The notes under the pieces: model-generated | Told to the model about the DNA's origin: nothing | The model's input: only the letters and a program-made list of their open reading frames with translations | The model's database searches: none | Program-made: the position numbers and the translations under genes | Origin: Xanthocytophaga flava | GTDB lineage: Bacteria > Bacteroidota > Bacteroidia > Cytophagales > 172606-1 | Reading direction: 5' to 3' | Length of the DNA: 64,000 nt | NCBI GenBank assembly: GCA_030068525.1 | Contig: JASJOS010000003.1 | Coordinates: forward strand, 607,446-671,445 | Shown: positions 8,162 through 16,768 of the stretch, in pieces | Layout of the letters: every line of letters starts with the position of its first letter | Position numbering within the stretch: position 1 is the first letter of the stretch

Positions 8162-8513
8162 GTTTTTAGGATTGATTAAAAAACTCTTTTAGAGGTTATC
8201 TCAAATTATTATTAAAGGCTGCTCTTTTCACTTATTTAATAATAATCTTCCCACCGTTGGTGTTATCACCAACGAGTTGTTTCCCCTCATGCAGGTTGGT
8301 GATAACACCAACCTAGGGCATGAAATTGAGGCTCGCTACAAAATCTGATCGCTTAGCTTCTTTAATAATAATTTAGACATCCTCTTACTTTTATAAAGCG
8401 TACATTATTCTCGTCTTGGTTCTTTTATAAGAATGCAGCATAGAGAACAGATAAAATAGTATCTTTTTTAAACGACAATTACTTTCATGTATTGCCTTGA
8501 GTTCAGGAAATCC
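8162..8513. other. Intergenic stretch of 352 bases with a paired-hairpin element
   Basis: This gap between two minus-strand genes should hold the promoter of the 704-aa protein gene and the 3' region of the DUF1460 gene. The only strong structure is the double hairpin at 8255-8323, listed separately. No ORF with coding character and no recognisable RNA gene was seen. Confidence 0.6.
8255..8323. repeat. Pair of mirror-related hairpins (GTTGGTG...CACCAAC)
   Basis: Hairpin one, CGTTGGTG-TTAT-CACCAACG, is at 8255-8274. Hairpin two, AGGTTGGTG-ATAA-CACCAACCT, is at 8293-8314, and its stem is extended by TCATGC (8287-8292) and GCATGA (8318-8323). The 18-base core of the first is the exact reverse complement of the second, so the two can also pair with each other over 18 bp. 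This is the architecture of a REP/REPIN-like intergenic repeat. Whether it recurs in the genome cannot be seen here. Confidence 0.75.
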
Positions 8514-9368
8514 TCACTGTTGTGGCCTTACAACTATAATTCCACTCTGTCCAGAATTTTTCAAAATATACTGTCCTATTGGTACTGAACTTACAGCTAC
8601 TTTCTTCTGGTCTGATGAAGCATGAAGCAAATAAGCATGATTCCCTTTGCGAATGGCCAAGCCTACATGTACTACATCCAAACCTTTGATATTGGTAGTA
8701 AAGGCAATGATATCTCCATCCTGCAATTGAGATTCGATCTTCCCAACTGCTGCTTTAGGAATATAATAACGCTTTTGTGTATTCAGATTTCTTTCTACGA
8801 CTTGAAGGGCTGCCAGGTTTTGTTTGTCGGTTAGTTGTACATAAGCTTGTGGATGAGTTGTCATAAAATCAATCTTCTTCTCATAGGGAACACCACCCAG
8901 TTTTTGTGTAATGTCCTCCATTTCTCCTCTACTCTGTTTTTCTGATAACCATTCTGTGAGATAGTGTAAGCGGGTTGTATACTTTCCAGCTTCTCCAGCA
9001 CGATACCGGATTGTTGTTAATGTCTGGCAATAGGCTGTAAAATCCTGGTTCTCCATTTGTACAAGCTTTGCCAGTGTCAGCGTCGTTTCGAGAAAAGTTG
9101 TACAATCAAAGCCTCGCAGATTCACAACCAACTGTTCTTCTTTACCCGTTTCCAGTGTCTTCGCAACATAGGGTTTACCTATCAGCATTTTACCAATGGC
9201 GATCATACGTACTGGAAGAACTTTGGTAACCAGGGAGTCGCGATGAGAAACAATCTCTGTTATAGTTTTTTGATCAGTCTCTTGTACAATAACTGTAGTT
9301 TGTGCGTTTAATGATACAGAGACAAAAGAAAAAGCCAGAAGTATATAGGCACAAATAGTCTTTAACAT
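8514..9368 (-). CDS. DUF1460 family N-acetylmuramoyl-L-alanine amidase-like protein
   Basis: This 284-aa secreted protein matches DUF1460 (PF07313), a papain-like fold group related to NlpC/P60 cell-wall hydrolases. The hallmarks are 'GKPYVAKTLE' near residue 64, then 'LVVNLRGFDCTTFLE' with the likely nucleophile Cys89, and 'VVHVGLAIRKG' supplying the His near residue 245. DGDIIAFTTN before the His is the usual 'GDii.F' strand. The signal peptide MLKTICAYILLAFSFVSVSLNA favours the ATG at 9368. The frame stays open to 9434, but those codons lack signal features. The likely substrate is muropeptide or peptidoglycan in the periplasm, by family. Confidence 0.85.
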   Translation of the reverse strand: MLKTICAYILLAFSFVSVSLNAQTTVIVQETDQKTITEIVSHRDSLVTKVLPVRMIAIGKMLIGKPYVAKTLETGKEEQLVVNLRGFDCTTFLETTLTLAKLVQMENQDFTAYCQTLTTIRYRAGEAGKYTTRLHYLTEWLSEKQSRGEMEDITQKLGGVPYEKKIDFMTTHPQAYVQLTDKQNLAALQVVERNLNTQKRYYIPKAAVGKIESQLQDGDIIAFTTNIKGLDVVHVGLAIRKGNHAYLLHASSDQKKVAVSSVPIGQYILKNSGQSGIIVVRPQQ

Positions 9369-9484
9369 AAAATAGTGATCGTTGATCGAATCTCTAAAAG
9401 TAGTATTTCTAGTAGAATGTTCTATAAACTGCAACCATTTCTATATTTAATGTGTCTTATTCCTGTAAATAATCCCCAAGTTGT

Positions 9485-9952
9485 ATGAGAAAATGGCATG
9501 TAGAATGGCTCCTTGTCCTTCCTCTCTTTGGTGCCTGTGAAAAAGACCAGAATACATCTGTTCAGTTTTATAATGAACAGGCAAATATCGTGATTCGTAA
9601 TGGTACAAACTATACAGAATGTATGGGATATTGCACAGGAGAACTATCTGTTGGACAATCGATTTCCTCTTTGCAGCGTATCAGTAACAACGGACAAAAG
9701 ATTATTACACATACCTGGAAAACAGATCCTGTGATCTGGAATCAGTTACTAAACAAGATTGATACACAACAATTAGCGTTACTGTCTCATCATATTCCCT
9801 GCACAGATTGTAAGGTTGGTGGCACCGAATGGCTACAGATACAACTTAACAATAAGGTGTATACAATTAATTTTACACAGTCTGATACGCTTCCTGCCCT
9901 CTCACCTCTTCTTACAGAGTTACATCAACTATATATGCAGAAAAAGCAGTAG
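9485..9952 (+). CDS. Cys-rich small lipoprotein, unknown function
   Basis: The 155-aa product has a short lipoprotein signal with LFGAC (Cys18). Two further close Cys pairs follow, CMGYC near residue 50 and CTDC near residue 105, which could form disulfides or bind a metal. The remainder is a compact alpha/beta sequence with no family I recognise. It is divergent from the DUF1460 gene and convergent with the next gene, leaving only 14 bases between the two stop codons. The ATG at 9485 gives the signal peptide directly. Confidence 0.7.
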   Translation: MRKWHVEWLLVLPLFGACEKDQNTSVQFYNEQANIVIRNGTNYTECMGYCTGELSVGQSISSLQRISNNGQKIITHTWKTDPVIWNQLLNKIDTQQLALLSHHIPCTDCKVGGTEWLQIQLNNKVYTINFTQSDTLPALSPLLTELHQLYMQKKQ

Positions 9953-9966
9953 CTCAACATTTACTA

Positions 9967-10599
9967 TTAATCCTTTTCCCATTTACGGGTTATTCTTCCG
10001 GATTGCTGATGAATTACATATTTCCTTTCAGCGGCTAGCTTTAGAATACGTTTTCGAAGCAATTTAGGATAAAAGTAGCGAGTGACCATTCCAAATCTTC
10101 CTCGATTGGAGACTAGTTTTAACTGACTTAGGATATCATAGGTAGCAGCAGCACAGCGCATTCCAACAAAGGCATAATCATAGGGAGGAGTGTTTTGATA
10201 AGCTTTATGGATAGAATCTATCCTTTGGTATTGTACCCAGGTTAAAGGAATGGTAACAGTTACATATTTCATTCCAACAGAATCATCCATCCATTCTGGC
10301 ATTCCCTGTGAGAAAAAATGGCTATGAAAGTTTTTTCTATGCCCAAATACATGAAATTTTCCCTTAGGGCCAAATCCGGTTACCACACTATCTGTTTCTA
10401 TACTTACATGGCCGCCATGCATCCCTCCAAACCATTTCTTTTCCAGAAATTTAAATTCCTTTTTAGGTTTTGATCCATATAAAAAATGGACTTTGATAAA
10501 TTTTATGGTATCCCTTTCAGCTGCATCTATATCTGTACCCGCATATACAGACACTGGCATGCATACTAACCATAGCAACCAAAGGTTTTGTTGGATCAT
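9967..10599 (-). CDS. Secreted papain-like (permuted NlpC/P60-type) protein
   Basis: The 210-aa product has a signal peptide (MIQQNLWLLWLVCMPVSVYA). The ATG at 10599 is preferred to an upstream in-frame TTG at 10617. Two blocks stand out: KKWFGGMHGGHVSIETD with His64, and FVGMRCAAATYDILSQL with Cys149. His before Cys is the order of permuted papain-like proteins such as the YiiX/LRAT group, so a thiol hydrolase acting on cell-wall peptides or lipids is plausible but not shown. The C-terminus is basic. It lies 27 bases downstream of the permease gene and is probably co-transcribed with it. Confidence 0.6.
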   Translation of the reverse strand: MIQQNLWLLWLVCMPVSVYAGTDIDAAERDTIKFIKVHFLYGSKPKKEFKFLEKKWFGGMHGGHVSIETDSVVTGFGPKGKFHVFGHRKNFHSHFFSQGMPEWMDDSVGMKYVTVTIPLTWVQYQRIDSIHKAYQNTPPYDYAFVGMRCAAATYDILSQLKLVSNRGRFGMVTRYFYPKLLRKRILKLAAERKYVIHQQSGRITRKWEKD

Positions 10600-10626
10600 G
10601 TATTTTCTTATAAACAAATTAAGAGA

Positions 10627-11844
10627 TTAATCAAACCGGATTGCTTTTACAGGGTTAATCCGGGTAATGACAAGGGTTGGGATAACTAATATACCTAGCA
10701 CCAATATCAGTACTACAGCATTCAGTAAAAGAATCAAAGGAAAATCCCACTGAATGGGTACAGTGCTCATATAGTATGTTTCCGGGTCTAAAGGTATGAT
10801 TTTGAAAAAATATTGAAGGGCACAAAAGCCTATTCCTATTAGATTTCCCCATAACATTCCCATACCGATAAGCCGCAATCCTCCCCATAAAAAAATCTCC
10901 TGAATTTTCAGGTTACGAGCTCCAACAGCTTTCAATAAACCGATCATTTGAGTACGCTCCATAATCAGGATAAGTAAAATTGCTACCATGTTAAAGCATG
11001 CTACAAATAAAATTAGGGCAAGGAAGATAGTAACATTTCGGTTTAACAAAAGCAGCCACTCAAAAATCTGATTGTATTTATCAGTGATTTTGACCAGATT
11101 CATGGAGTACTCCATCTTGTCAAATACTTTCTTGGTACCAGTTTCCATATCAGTAAAGTCCTTCAGAAATATCTCATAGGTACTTACCTGGTCACGGCTC
11201 CAATCATTGATACGACGTAGAAGATTTATATCACAAAACACCGTATTATCATCAAACTCCTCCATTCCTGTCTCATAAATACCGCTTACCCGGAGTTTAC
11301 GCACTCGTGGAGGATTTTGCATAAAATACACTAATACTTCATCATTTATCTTTAGTTTAAGCTGACGGGCCAACTTATTGCTGAGTACAATATCACGTGA
11401 GAAACTGGTATCTTTCCATTGAATGAAGCTGCCCTGACGCAGGTTGGGAGCAAACATAGGCAGATCAAAATCAGACCCTACTCCTTTCATTACTACCCCC
11501 TGTACCTCAGTATCTGTCTTTATAAGTGCCGCTTTTTGAGTAACACCTTGTATGTGAGCTACCTCTGGAATATTCTTATAATTTTTGTACAAATCTGTAT
11601 TGATTGTGATTGGCGGCTCTTCGTAGGATCGGTTCATTGAAAACTCAGATACCTGTAAATGTCCGCCAAAGCTGAAAATCTTCTGATAGATTTCCCGCTT
11701 AAAACCTCCCAGAATAGCAAAAGAAATAATCATTACGGCTAATCCCAGTGCTACACTGGCTACTCCAATTTTTGCTACGGTAGCAGAAAAGGATTGTCCT
11801 TCTGTATGTCTGATCCTGGCAGAAATAAAGGCCGCAATATTCAT
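10627..11844 (-). CDS. FtsX-family ABC transporter permease (LolC/LolE type)
   Basis: The 405-aa inner-membrane protein has the MacB/FtsX permease plan: one membrane segment near the N-terminus (about 27-47), a large periplasmic domain (about 50-260), then three segments in the C-terminal third. The opening MNIAAFISARIRHTEGQSFS and the block ERTQMIGLLKAVGARNLKI before the third segment are typical of lipoprotein-releasing LolC/E-like permeases, which lift lipoproteins from the inner membrane together with a LolD ATPase. No ATPase gene is nearby, so its partner must lie elsewhere. It is the first gene of a probable two-gene unit with the papain-like protein. Confidence 0.85.
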   Translation of the reverse strand: MNIAAFISARIRHTEGQSFSATVAKIGVASVALGLAVMIISFAILGGFKREIYQKIFSFGGHLQVSEFSMNRSYEEPPITINTDLYKNYKNIPEVAHIQGVTQKAALIKTDTEVQGVVMKGVGSDFDLPMFAPNLRQGSFIQWKDTSFSRDIVLSNKLARQLKLKINDEVLVYFMQNPPRVRKLRVSGIYETGMEEFDDNTVFCDINLLRRINDWSRDQVSTYEIFLKDFTDMETGTKKVFDKMEYSMNLVKITDKYNQIFEWLLLLNRNVTIFLALILFVACFNMVAILLILIMERTQMIGLLKAVGARNLKIQEIFLWGGLRLIGMGMLWGNLIGIGFCALQYFFKIIPLDPETYYMSTVPIQWDFPLILLLNAVVLILVLGILVIPTLVITRINPVKAIRFD

Positions 11845-12023
11845 AATAGTAATAGTTTATACTTTTTCACATGATTCCAGACAGTACCTGCCAAAATCAT
11901 GTTACACTAAAGACAAAATACAGACATGGGATTACATCTATAATATATGAATCACCCTGTTTTTTCTCCAATGTTACATTGCTTTTATCAAATAAACAAT
12001 GGACACGATTCGATTGAATTCGC

Positions 12024-12031
12024 TACTTTTG
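12024..12031 (+). promoter_or_regulatory. -7 element for the NamZ-family gene
   Basis: TACTTTTG matches the Bacteroidota -7 consensus TAnnTTTG exactly. It lies downstream of the in-frame ATG at 11999 and 46 bases before the ATG at 12077, so it argues for the later start. A -33 TTG at the usual distance was not found. Confidence 0.5.
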
Positions 12032-12076
12032 TATAAATGGCGTATTTTCCCGCATCTCAAATCATTGTATTTTCCT

Positions 12077-13309
12077 ATGTTTTCATTGTCGTTTATTCCG
12101 TACCAACCGCTCCTGACATGCCTGCTTATCTTAACTACAGCCTGTCATTCGCCATCTGTTAGTTCGCAAACTTCTGTCAAAAAACAATCTACTACTGTAA
12201 GTCCCAAACCTGCTCTATCCCTTCAGATAGGAGCAGAACAATTCAGGGAATATATAGCAGACTTAAAAGGAAAGAGAGTGGCACTTGTGGTAAATCATAC
12301 CTCTTTGGTAGGCAAAACCCATCTGGCAGACACACTGTTGAGCCAAAAAATAAATATTGTAAAGATATTCGCACCTGAACACGGGTTTCGGGGTGATGCA
12401 GATGCAGGCGAACATGTAAGTAATACAATAGACAAAAAAACAGGTCTACCACTTATTTCTATATACGGAAAAAACAGAAAGCCATCTCCTGAACAACTCA
12501 AGGACGTGGATGTAGTCATATTTGATATTCAGGACGTAGGAGCACGATTTTATACCTATATCAGCACTATGCATTATGTGATGGAAGCGTGTGCAGAAAA
12601 CAAAAAAAAGTGTCTGGTACTAGATCGCCCAAACCCTAACGGACATTATTTTGACGGACCTGTACTAAAACCTGCCTTTAAGTCATTCATTGGTATGCAC
12701 CAAATTCCTGTAGTGCATGGCCTCACAGTAGGTGAACTGGCTCAGATGATCAATGGTGAAGGATGGCTTTCCAACAATGCCAAATGTGATCTGAAAGTAA
12801 TACAAGTAAAAGGCTATACTCATCAAACTCCTTATGTATTACCTGTACGCCCTTCTCCTGGTTTACCCACTGAAGTGTCTATTCGTTTGTATCCTTCTAT
12901 CTGTTTCTTTGAAGGAACTACTATTAGTCTAGGTCGTGGAACTGATTTTTCATTTCAGGTAGCAGGAGCTCCCAATCCTATCTATGGATCTTTTACATTC
13001 ACACCCAAAACAACTGCGATTGTTAAGAATCCACCTCATGAAAACCAATTATGTTATGGTAAGGATTATCGGCAGGATACTACACGTCATTTGACCCTAA
13101 AGTATCTTCTTGACTTTTACAACATGACTCCGGATAAAAGCAAGTTCTTTCTTACTACCAAACACTTTGATTTGCTGGCAGGAAGTGAGGAACTGAAAAA
13201 ACAGATTCTAGCAGGTATGACTGAAGAACAAATCCGGGCTACCTGGCAAAGTGATTTACAGAAATATGCCACTATGCGTAAGAAGTATCTTTTGTATCCG
13301 GATAAATAA
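12077..13309 (+). CDS. Exo-beta-N-acetylmuramidase NamZ family (DUF1343) protein
   Basis: This 410-aa protein belongs to the DUF1343/NamZ (GH171) family. Characterised members release N-acetylmuramic acid from the non-reducing end of peptidoglycan fragments. Family blocks in order are VNHTSLVGKTHLADTLL, IFAPEHGFRGDADAGE, DIQDVGARFYTYISTM, VLDRPNPNG, VHGLTVGELAQMINGEGWL, and RPSPGLPTEVSIRLYPS followed by FEGTTISLGRGTD. A hydrophobic N-terminus ending LTTAC suggests a lipoprotein, although Thr rather than Leu sits at the -3 position. The frame opens at 11999, but the -7 promoter element inside it supports the ATG at 12077. Several other cell-wall hydrolases are encoded within 25 kb. Confidence 0.9.
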   Translation: MFSLSFIPYQPLLTCLLILTTACHSPSVSSQTSVKKQSTTVSPKPALSLQIGAEQFREYIADLKGKRVALVVNHTSLVGKTHLADTLLSQKINIVKIFAPEHGFRGDADAGEHVSNTIDKKTGLPLISIYGKNRKPSPEQLKDVDVVIFDIQDVGARFYTYISTMHYVMEACAENKKKCLVLDRPNPNGHYFDGPVLKPAFKSFIGMHQIPVVHGLTVGELAQMINGEGWLSNNAKCDLKVIQVKGYTHQTPYVLPVRPSPGLPTEVSIRLYPSICFFEGTTISLGRGTDFSFQVAGAPNPIYGSFTFTPKTTAIVKNPPHENQLCYGKDYRQDTTRHLTLKYLLDFYNMTPDKSKFFLTTKHFDLLAGSEELKKQILAGMTEEQIRATWQSDLQKYATMRKKYLLYPDK

Positions 13310-13336
13310 TAAAGAGTTATTGTTTATCAGTGCTTC

Positions 13337-13368
13337 AAACTCCTGCTTTACTATAGCAGGAGTTTTTG
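13337..13368 (+). terminator. Terminator of the NamZ-family gene
   Basis: AAACTCCTGCT (13337-13347) pairs perfectly with AGCAGGAGTTT (13355-13365), followed by a T-run. Confidence 0.9.
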
Positions 13369-13407
13369 TTTTGCACGATTATTATTTTAGTATCTTCAAC
13401 ACAATGA

Positions 13408-13603
13408 TGACCAGAATTATGTTCATCTGCATGTTTGACCGGAATTCTGGTCAAACAAAAAAATTATCAGGATTCTGCTAATTCATGGCCGTGATCAATA
13501 TTCTGATATTTTTCAAATTTGATCAGTATTGTGATAGTTTTTTCTTCTGAGTAGAAATCAGATTTTAAGTGAATAGAAAAAAATTTGAGCGGAACTCCAA
13601 TCA
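13408..13603. repeat. 28-bp-pitch array of degenerate 18-bp palindromes (array 1)
   Basis: Units start at 13408, 13436, 13464, 13492, 13520 and 13548, exactly 28 bases apart, and a seventh at 13586 is displaced by 10. The best copy is TGACCGGAATTCTGGTCA (13436), a near-perfect palindrome. Others are TGACCAGAATTATGTTCA (13408), TTATCAGGATTCTGCTAA (13464), TGATCAATATTCTGATAT (13492), TGATCAGTATTGTGATAG (13520), TGAGTAGAAATCAGATTT (13548, weak) and TGAGCGGAACTCCAATCA (13586). Units are separated by 10 bases, several of them A- or T-runs. The array fills the gap between the convergent NamZ and recO genes. A second array with the same pitch lies at 39919-40104. The gap from 13310 to 13646 holds nothing else but the NamZ terminator. 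Confidence 0.8.
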
Positions 13604-13646
13604 TTTTTCCATATGTAGTAAGAAATGAATAAAGCATACTTCACTT

Positions 13647-14336
13647 TTAACCAACCAACATTTCACGTAAAACGGAAACAGAACGCAATTCACCAAAATT
13701 ATCTACATGTAACCGATAAAACAGAAGCACATATTCAAGAATACGTCTTCTCTGACCATTGGTAAGAGGTACATGTTTATGATAGGGAGATTCAATTAGC
13801 TTATCAAATCGTTCTTCATCTTCTTTGGCGTAATTCAGTAACTGAAACTCTTCTATCTGAGCAAATACCTCTCGTGCTTCGGAAGGTGCAAAACCAAGAT
13901 ATTGTGCAAAACTTAACAGAAACTGAATAGGGAAGTTTTCATAATGTTCTGTTTGTTGATCCAGATACAGAATTGATTGGTACAAAAATTCAAACAATGG
14001 TTCGTTACTGCTTTCTTCTTTCAGAGCTTTGTTAAAAACTTCACTCATAAATAAAGCAATGCCTGACTTCATGAAATTATAGGGTACATCTGTAAGTGGA
14101 TCACAACATTTGATCTCTGAAAGCCTCATAATGTTTCCGCCCTCACGATGATATACTACCAGATCAAGTAATGTAAGTGGCTGAAACAATGCCATCTTGT
14201 TTTTTCCTTTTGAACTTCTTGCTCCATTTTCTATATAGGTTTGAAGTCCAAACTCCTCTGTATAAATCTTTATAATAATGGAAGTTTCCTTAAATCGAAT
14301 ATAGTTGATGACAATGCCACGAGTCTTAAAAAGCAT
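13647..14336 (-). CDS. recO: DNA repair protein RecO
   Basis: The 229-aa protein matches RecO, the RecFOR-pathway mediator that helps load RecA onto SSB-coated DNA and anneals strands. The N-terminal OB-fold is visible as 'TRGIVINYIRFKETSIIIKIYTEE' split by turns, then 'YIENGARSSKGKNKMALFQPL' (typical 'G.r....... q..' loop). The helical C-terminal domain carries CCDPLTDVPYN and LFEFLYQSILYLDQ. The zinc-type Cys cluster of some RecO proteins is absent, as is common in Bacteroidota. It lies downstream of porZ on the same strand (124-base gap). No intrinsic terminator is visible after its stop, where repeat array 1 begins 44 bases away. Confidence 0.9.
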   Translation of the reverse strand: MLFKTRGIVINYIRFKETSIIIKIYTEEFGLQTYIENGARSSKGKNKMALFQPLTLLDLVVYHREGGNIMRLSEIKCCDPLTDVPYNFMKSGIALFMSEVFNKALKEESSNEPLFEFLYQSILYLDQQTEHYENFPIQFLLSFAQYLGFAPSEAREVFAQIEEFQLLNYAKEDEERFDKLIESPYHKHVPLTNGQRRRILEYVLLFYRLHVDNFGELRSVSVLREMLVG

Positions 14337-14460
14337 AAAATCAATTCCTGAATTTTGATGAATAGAACAATTGGATATAGCTTCCTATCAAGATATTTTC
14401 ATCATACTACTATATCCTATTATAACACACTAAGCTTAAAAATACGAAATAAATCGCGAT

Positions 14461-16713
14461 TTATTCTATAACGGCGATCTTGGTCACAAATTTTTCGGTT
14501 CCATCATCACTGGACGAAAAAATCAGATACATCCCGGAAGCCACTCGCTGGCCTTTATAGTTTTGTACATTCCAGACAGCAGTCCCTCCATTGGCACGTG
14601 TCTGATATACTAGATCTCCAGCCATATCTGTAATCTTTACAATAGAATTTGCTGCCAGTCCTGAAATACCAACTGTTCCGGAGAAACCCGGACGTACTGG
14701 ATTGGGAAATACTTTTACCTGACTATGGGTTGTTGTGGCAACTGTAGCTGTACCTCTGTAAGAGATTAGCCCAGCATCTGTAGCAAAAAATACTTCGCCA
14801 GTGATAGGCTGTATTTCTATATCCAGAATATTATCAGAAAGTAATGGTGTAGTGACTGCTGTAAAATGTGCCAGTTGATCCGTAATATCTGCATCAAATA
14901 GCCAGGCACCATTTTGTGACCCGAACCACTTGCGGTTGCCACCATCAATATAGATACTAGTCACTATCTCATCCCGAAGTACCTGACGACCTTCATATAT
15001 TGGTGTTATAGCATCTATTGCCTGGCTTTCAAATACTTCCCATGGGTTGAAGAAATAAGCAGCGCCTCTTCCAGTACCCACCCATATCTGCCCCAGTGAA
15101 TCCTTAGCTACTGCATACACACTAGCATTAGGTAATCCTCCCTGACCAGTAGTGGTCGACAATAGTCTCCCGCGATTATTAGCAGAATCAAAAACCCATA
15201 ATCCTCCAGAAGCTAGTGGCATCCAGAAATGCTGATAGTCATCCATTACGAATGAAAGAGCTTGTCGCGCAGCAAAAATACTGAAGGTATATCCCTTCCA
15301 TATACCCTCTACAGTTCTTGAATAGAATGAAGGCTCACCTGAAAATGCACCGTATATCAGAACCCATAATGTCCCACCTAAATCCACTGCCATTCCTGTC
15401 ACTTTTGCTGAAGAAGGTGGAGCCCCACTCTCACTCAACCGCTGCCAATTGCTATCAGGACTTTTGACAAGAATACCCTCTCCAAAAGAAGCGACATAAT
15501 ATGTTCGATTCACAGGATTGTATGTTGAAACGATCAGATCTTTTGTAGCAGGAATACGTATAGCTACATCATTGGATTGGGAAGTATAGTTCTGCCAACC
15601 ACTGGAAGTAAAGACACTGAATCCAGCAGTATCCTGTCTAGCAGTATAACTGTTTGTATAACCACCTGGCAATGCAACAATTTCACTATCCCAATGTTCC
15701 AGTCGTTGAAAAGGCCCTGGGACTGTGCCACTGGGAGCATATTGCTGAAATTCACCTTTTTCATTGCTCAACAATCCACTTACAGCATCTGCAATCCAGA
15801 TAACCCCATCTGAAGTGTATTCAGCATCAGAAGGTGATACAATCAATGAATGTGCTAATGTTGTAGTTACTTGTCCATTCCAAACAATTATTTTTTGTGG
15901 ATATCCCACCAATAGCTTCTGTTGGGAAACTTTCAGAAATAAAGGCTTAGCCTGAGGAAGTTCTGTTGCCTTTGACCACTTTTCATTAGCTAATTTAAAA
16001 GTTTCATTGGTAGCATAAACAGCATAAATCTGATTAGCAAATGCAGCTATCATTGTAGCAGCTTCAGCAGGAACTCCTTCTGAGGTAGAAATGCGATTCC
16101 AACTGGCAAAGTCCAATAAGTTAACTCCTGTGAGGGGAGCAAAAAGTACACCATTGACAGTAGCCAGATAGATCTCTGTATCCAGAATAGCCGTTCCATA
16201 AATGGCGAGGGTAGTTCCATTGGTTCCCAGGTTCTGGTATGTTTCTTTGATCTGATGTGATGAAAGGTCTACCACTACTACACCAAAGTCATATGCCAGA
16301 TAGGCTAGTTTGTTATTTATCAGTATATGATTATTCTGTTTGCTGGTAGTAATACTGGTTGAAGAAGCAATAGAAGTGATTGTATAAAGCTCAGTACCTT
16401 GAAGCAGATCAATTGTTCCATCAGTATAGGCAATGATTACCGTTTCTGTCTGAGAATCATAGGCAATCTTACTAATAGAGGTACTACTGAAACCATCCAG
16501 TTTAGAAAGAACATTTACTTGCTGCGTTTCACTATCATAGGAAAAAAAACTACCTGTACTTCCTGCATACACACTATTTCGTGCAATTGCCACTGACTTC
16601 ATAGACTGGTACGAAGCATGTGTACGCCATGTTCCAATGGGTATATTCTGAGAGAAAGCCGCCTGTAGCAGACATCCAGTTACAATAGCCAGAAAGAAAA
16701 TTCTATAATACAC
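14461..16713 (-). CDS. porZ: PorZ-like type IX secretion protein
   Basis: This 750-aa protein resembles PorZ, the T9SS surface component that presents anionic LPS to the PorU sortase in Porphyromonas. After a signal peptide (ending LQAAFS), residues 21 to about 660 form two beta-propellers of 'two-component-regulator' type. The N-terminus IPIGTWRTHASYQSMKSVA and repeats such as DSLGQIWVGTGRGAAYFFN are characteristic. The last about 85 residues are a T9SS C-terminal domain beginning KVFPNPVRPG and ending in the GMYLIFSS...KFVTKIAVIE pattern. A GTG at 16711-16713 is the only reasonable start because a stop precedes it and no ATG comes before the signal sequence. It follows the MFS gene by 55 bases. 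Confidence 0.85.
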   Translation of the reverse strand: MYYRIFFLAIVTGCLLQAAFSQNIPIGTWRTHASYQSMKSVAIARNSVYAGSTGSFFSYDSETQQVNVLSKLDGFSSTSISKIAYDSQTETVIIAYTDGTIDLLQGTELYTITSIASSTSITTSKQNNHILINNKLAYLAYDFGVVVVDLSSHQIKETYQNLGTNGTTLAIYGTAILDTEIYLATVNGVLFAPLTGVNLLDFASWNRISTSEGVPAEAATMIAAFANQIYAVYATNETFKLANEKWSKATELPQAKPLFLKVSQQKLLVGYPQKIIVWNGQVTTTLAHSLIVSPSDAEYTSDGVIWIADAVSGLLSNEKGEFQQYAPSGTVPGPFQRLEHWDSEIVALPGGYTNSYTARQDTAGFSVFTSSGWQNYTSQSNDVAIRIPATKDLIVSTYNPVNRTYYVASFGEGILVKSPDSNWQRLSESGAPPSSAKVTGMAVDLGGTLWVLIYGAFSGEPSFYSRTVEGIWKGYTFSIFAARQALSFVMDDYQHFWMPLASGGLWVFDSANNRGRLLSTTTGQGGLPNASVYAVAKDSLGQIWVGTGRGAAYFFNPWEVFESQAIDAITPIYEGRQVLRDEIVTSIYIDGGNRKWFGSQNGAWLFDADITDQLAHFTAVTTPLLSDNILDIEIQPITGEVFFATDAGLISYRGTATVATTTHSQVKVFPNPVRPGFSGTVGISGLAANSIVKITDMAGDLVYQTRANGGTAVWNVQNYKGQRVASGMYLIFSSSDDGTEKFVTKIAVIE

Positions 16714-16768
16714 AACAAAAATCAGACTAATGATGAAAAAGGATCTTTACTAAGCCCTAATGCGTTGG

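Noticed and set aside
13408..13603. Possible CRISPR array
   Set aside because: The period is 28 bp with 18-bp degenerate palindromes and 10-bp spacers. Repeats are not conserved and spacers are far too short, and no cas gene is in the window.
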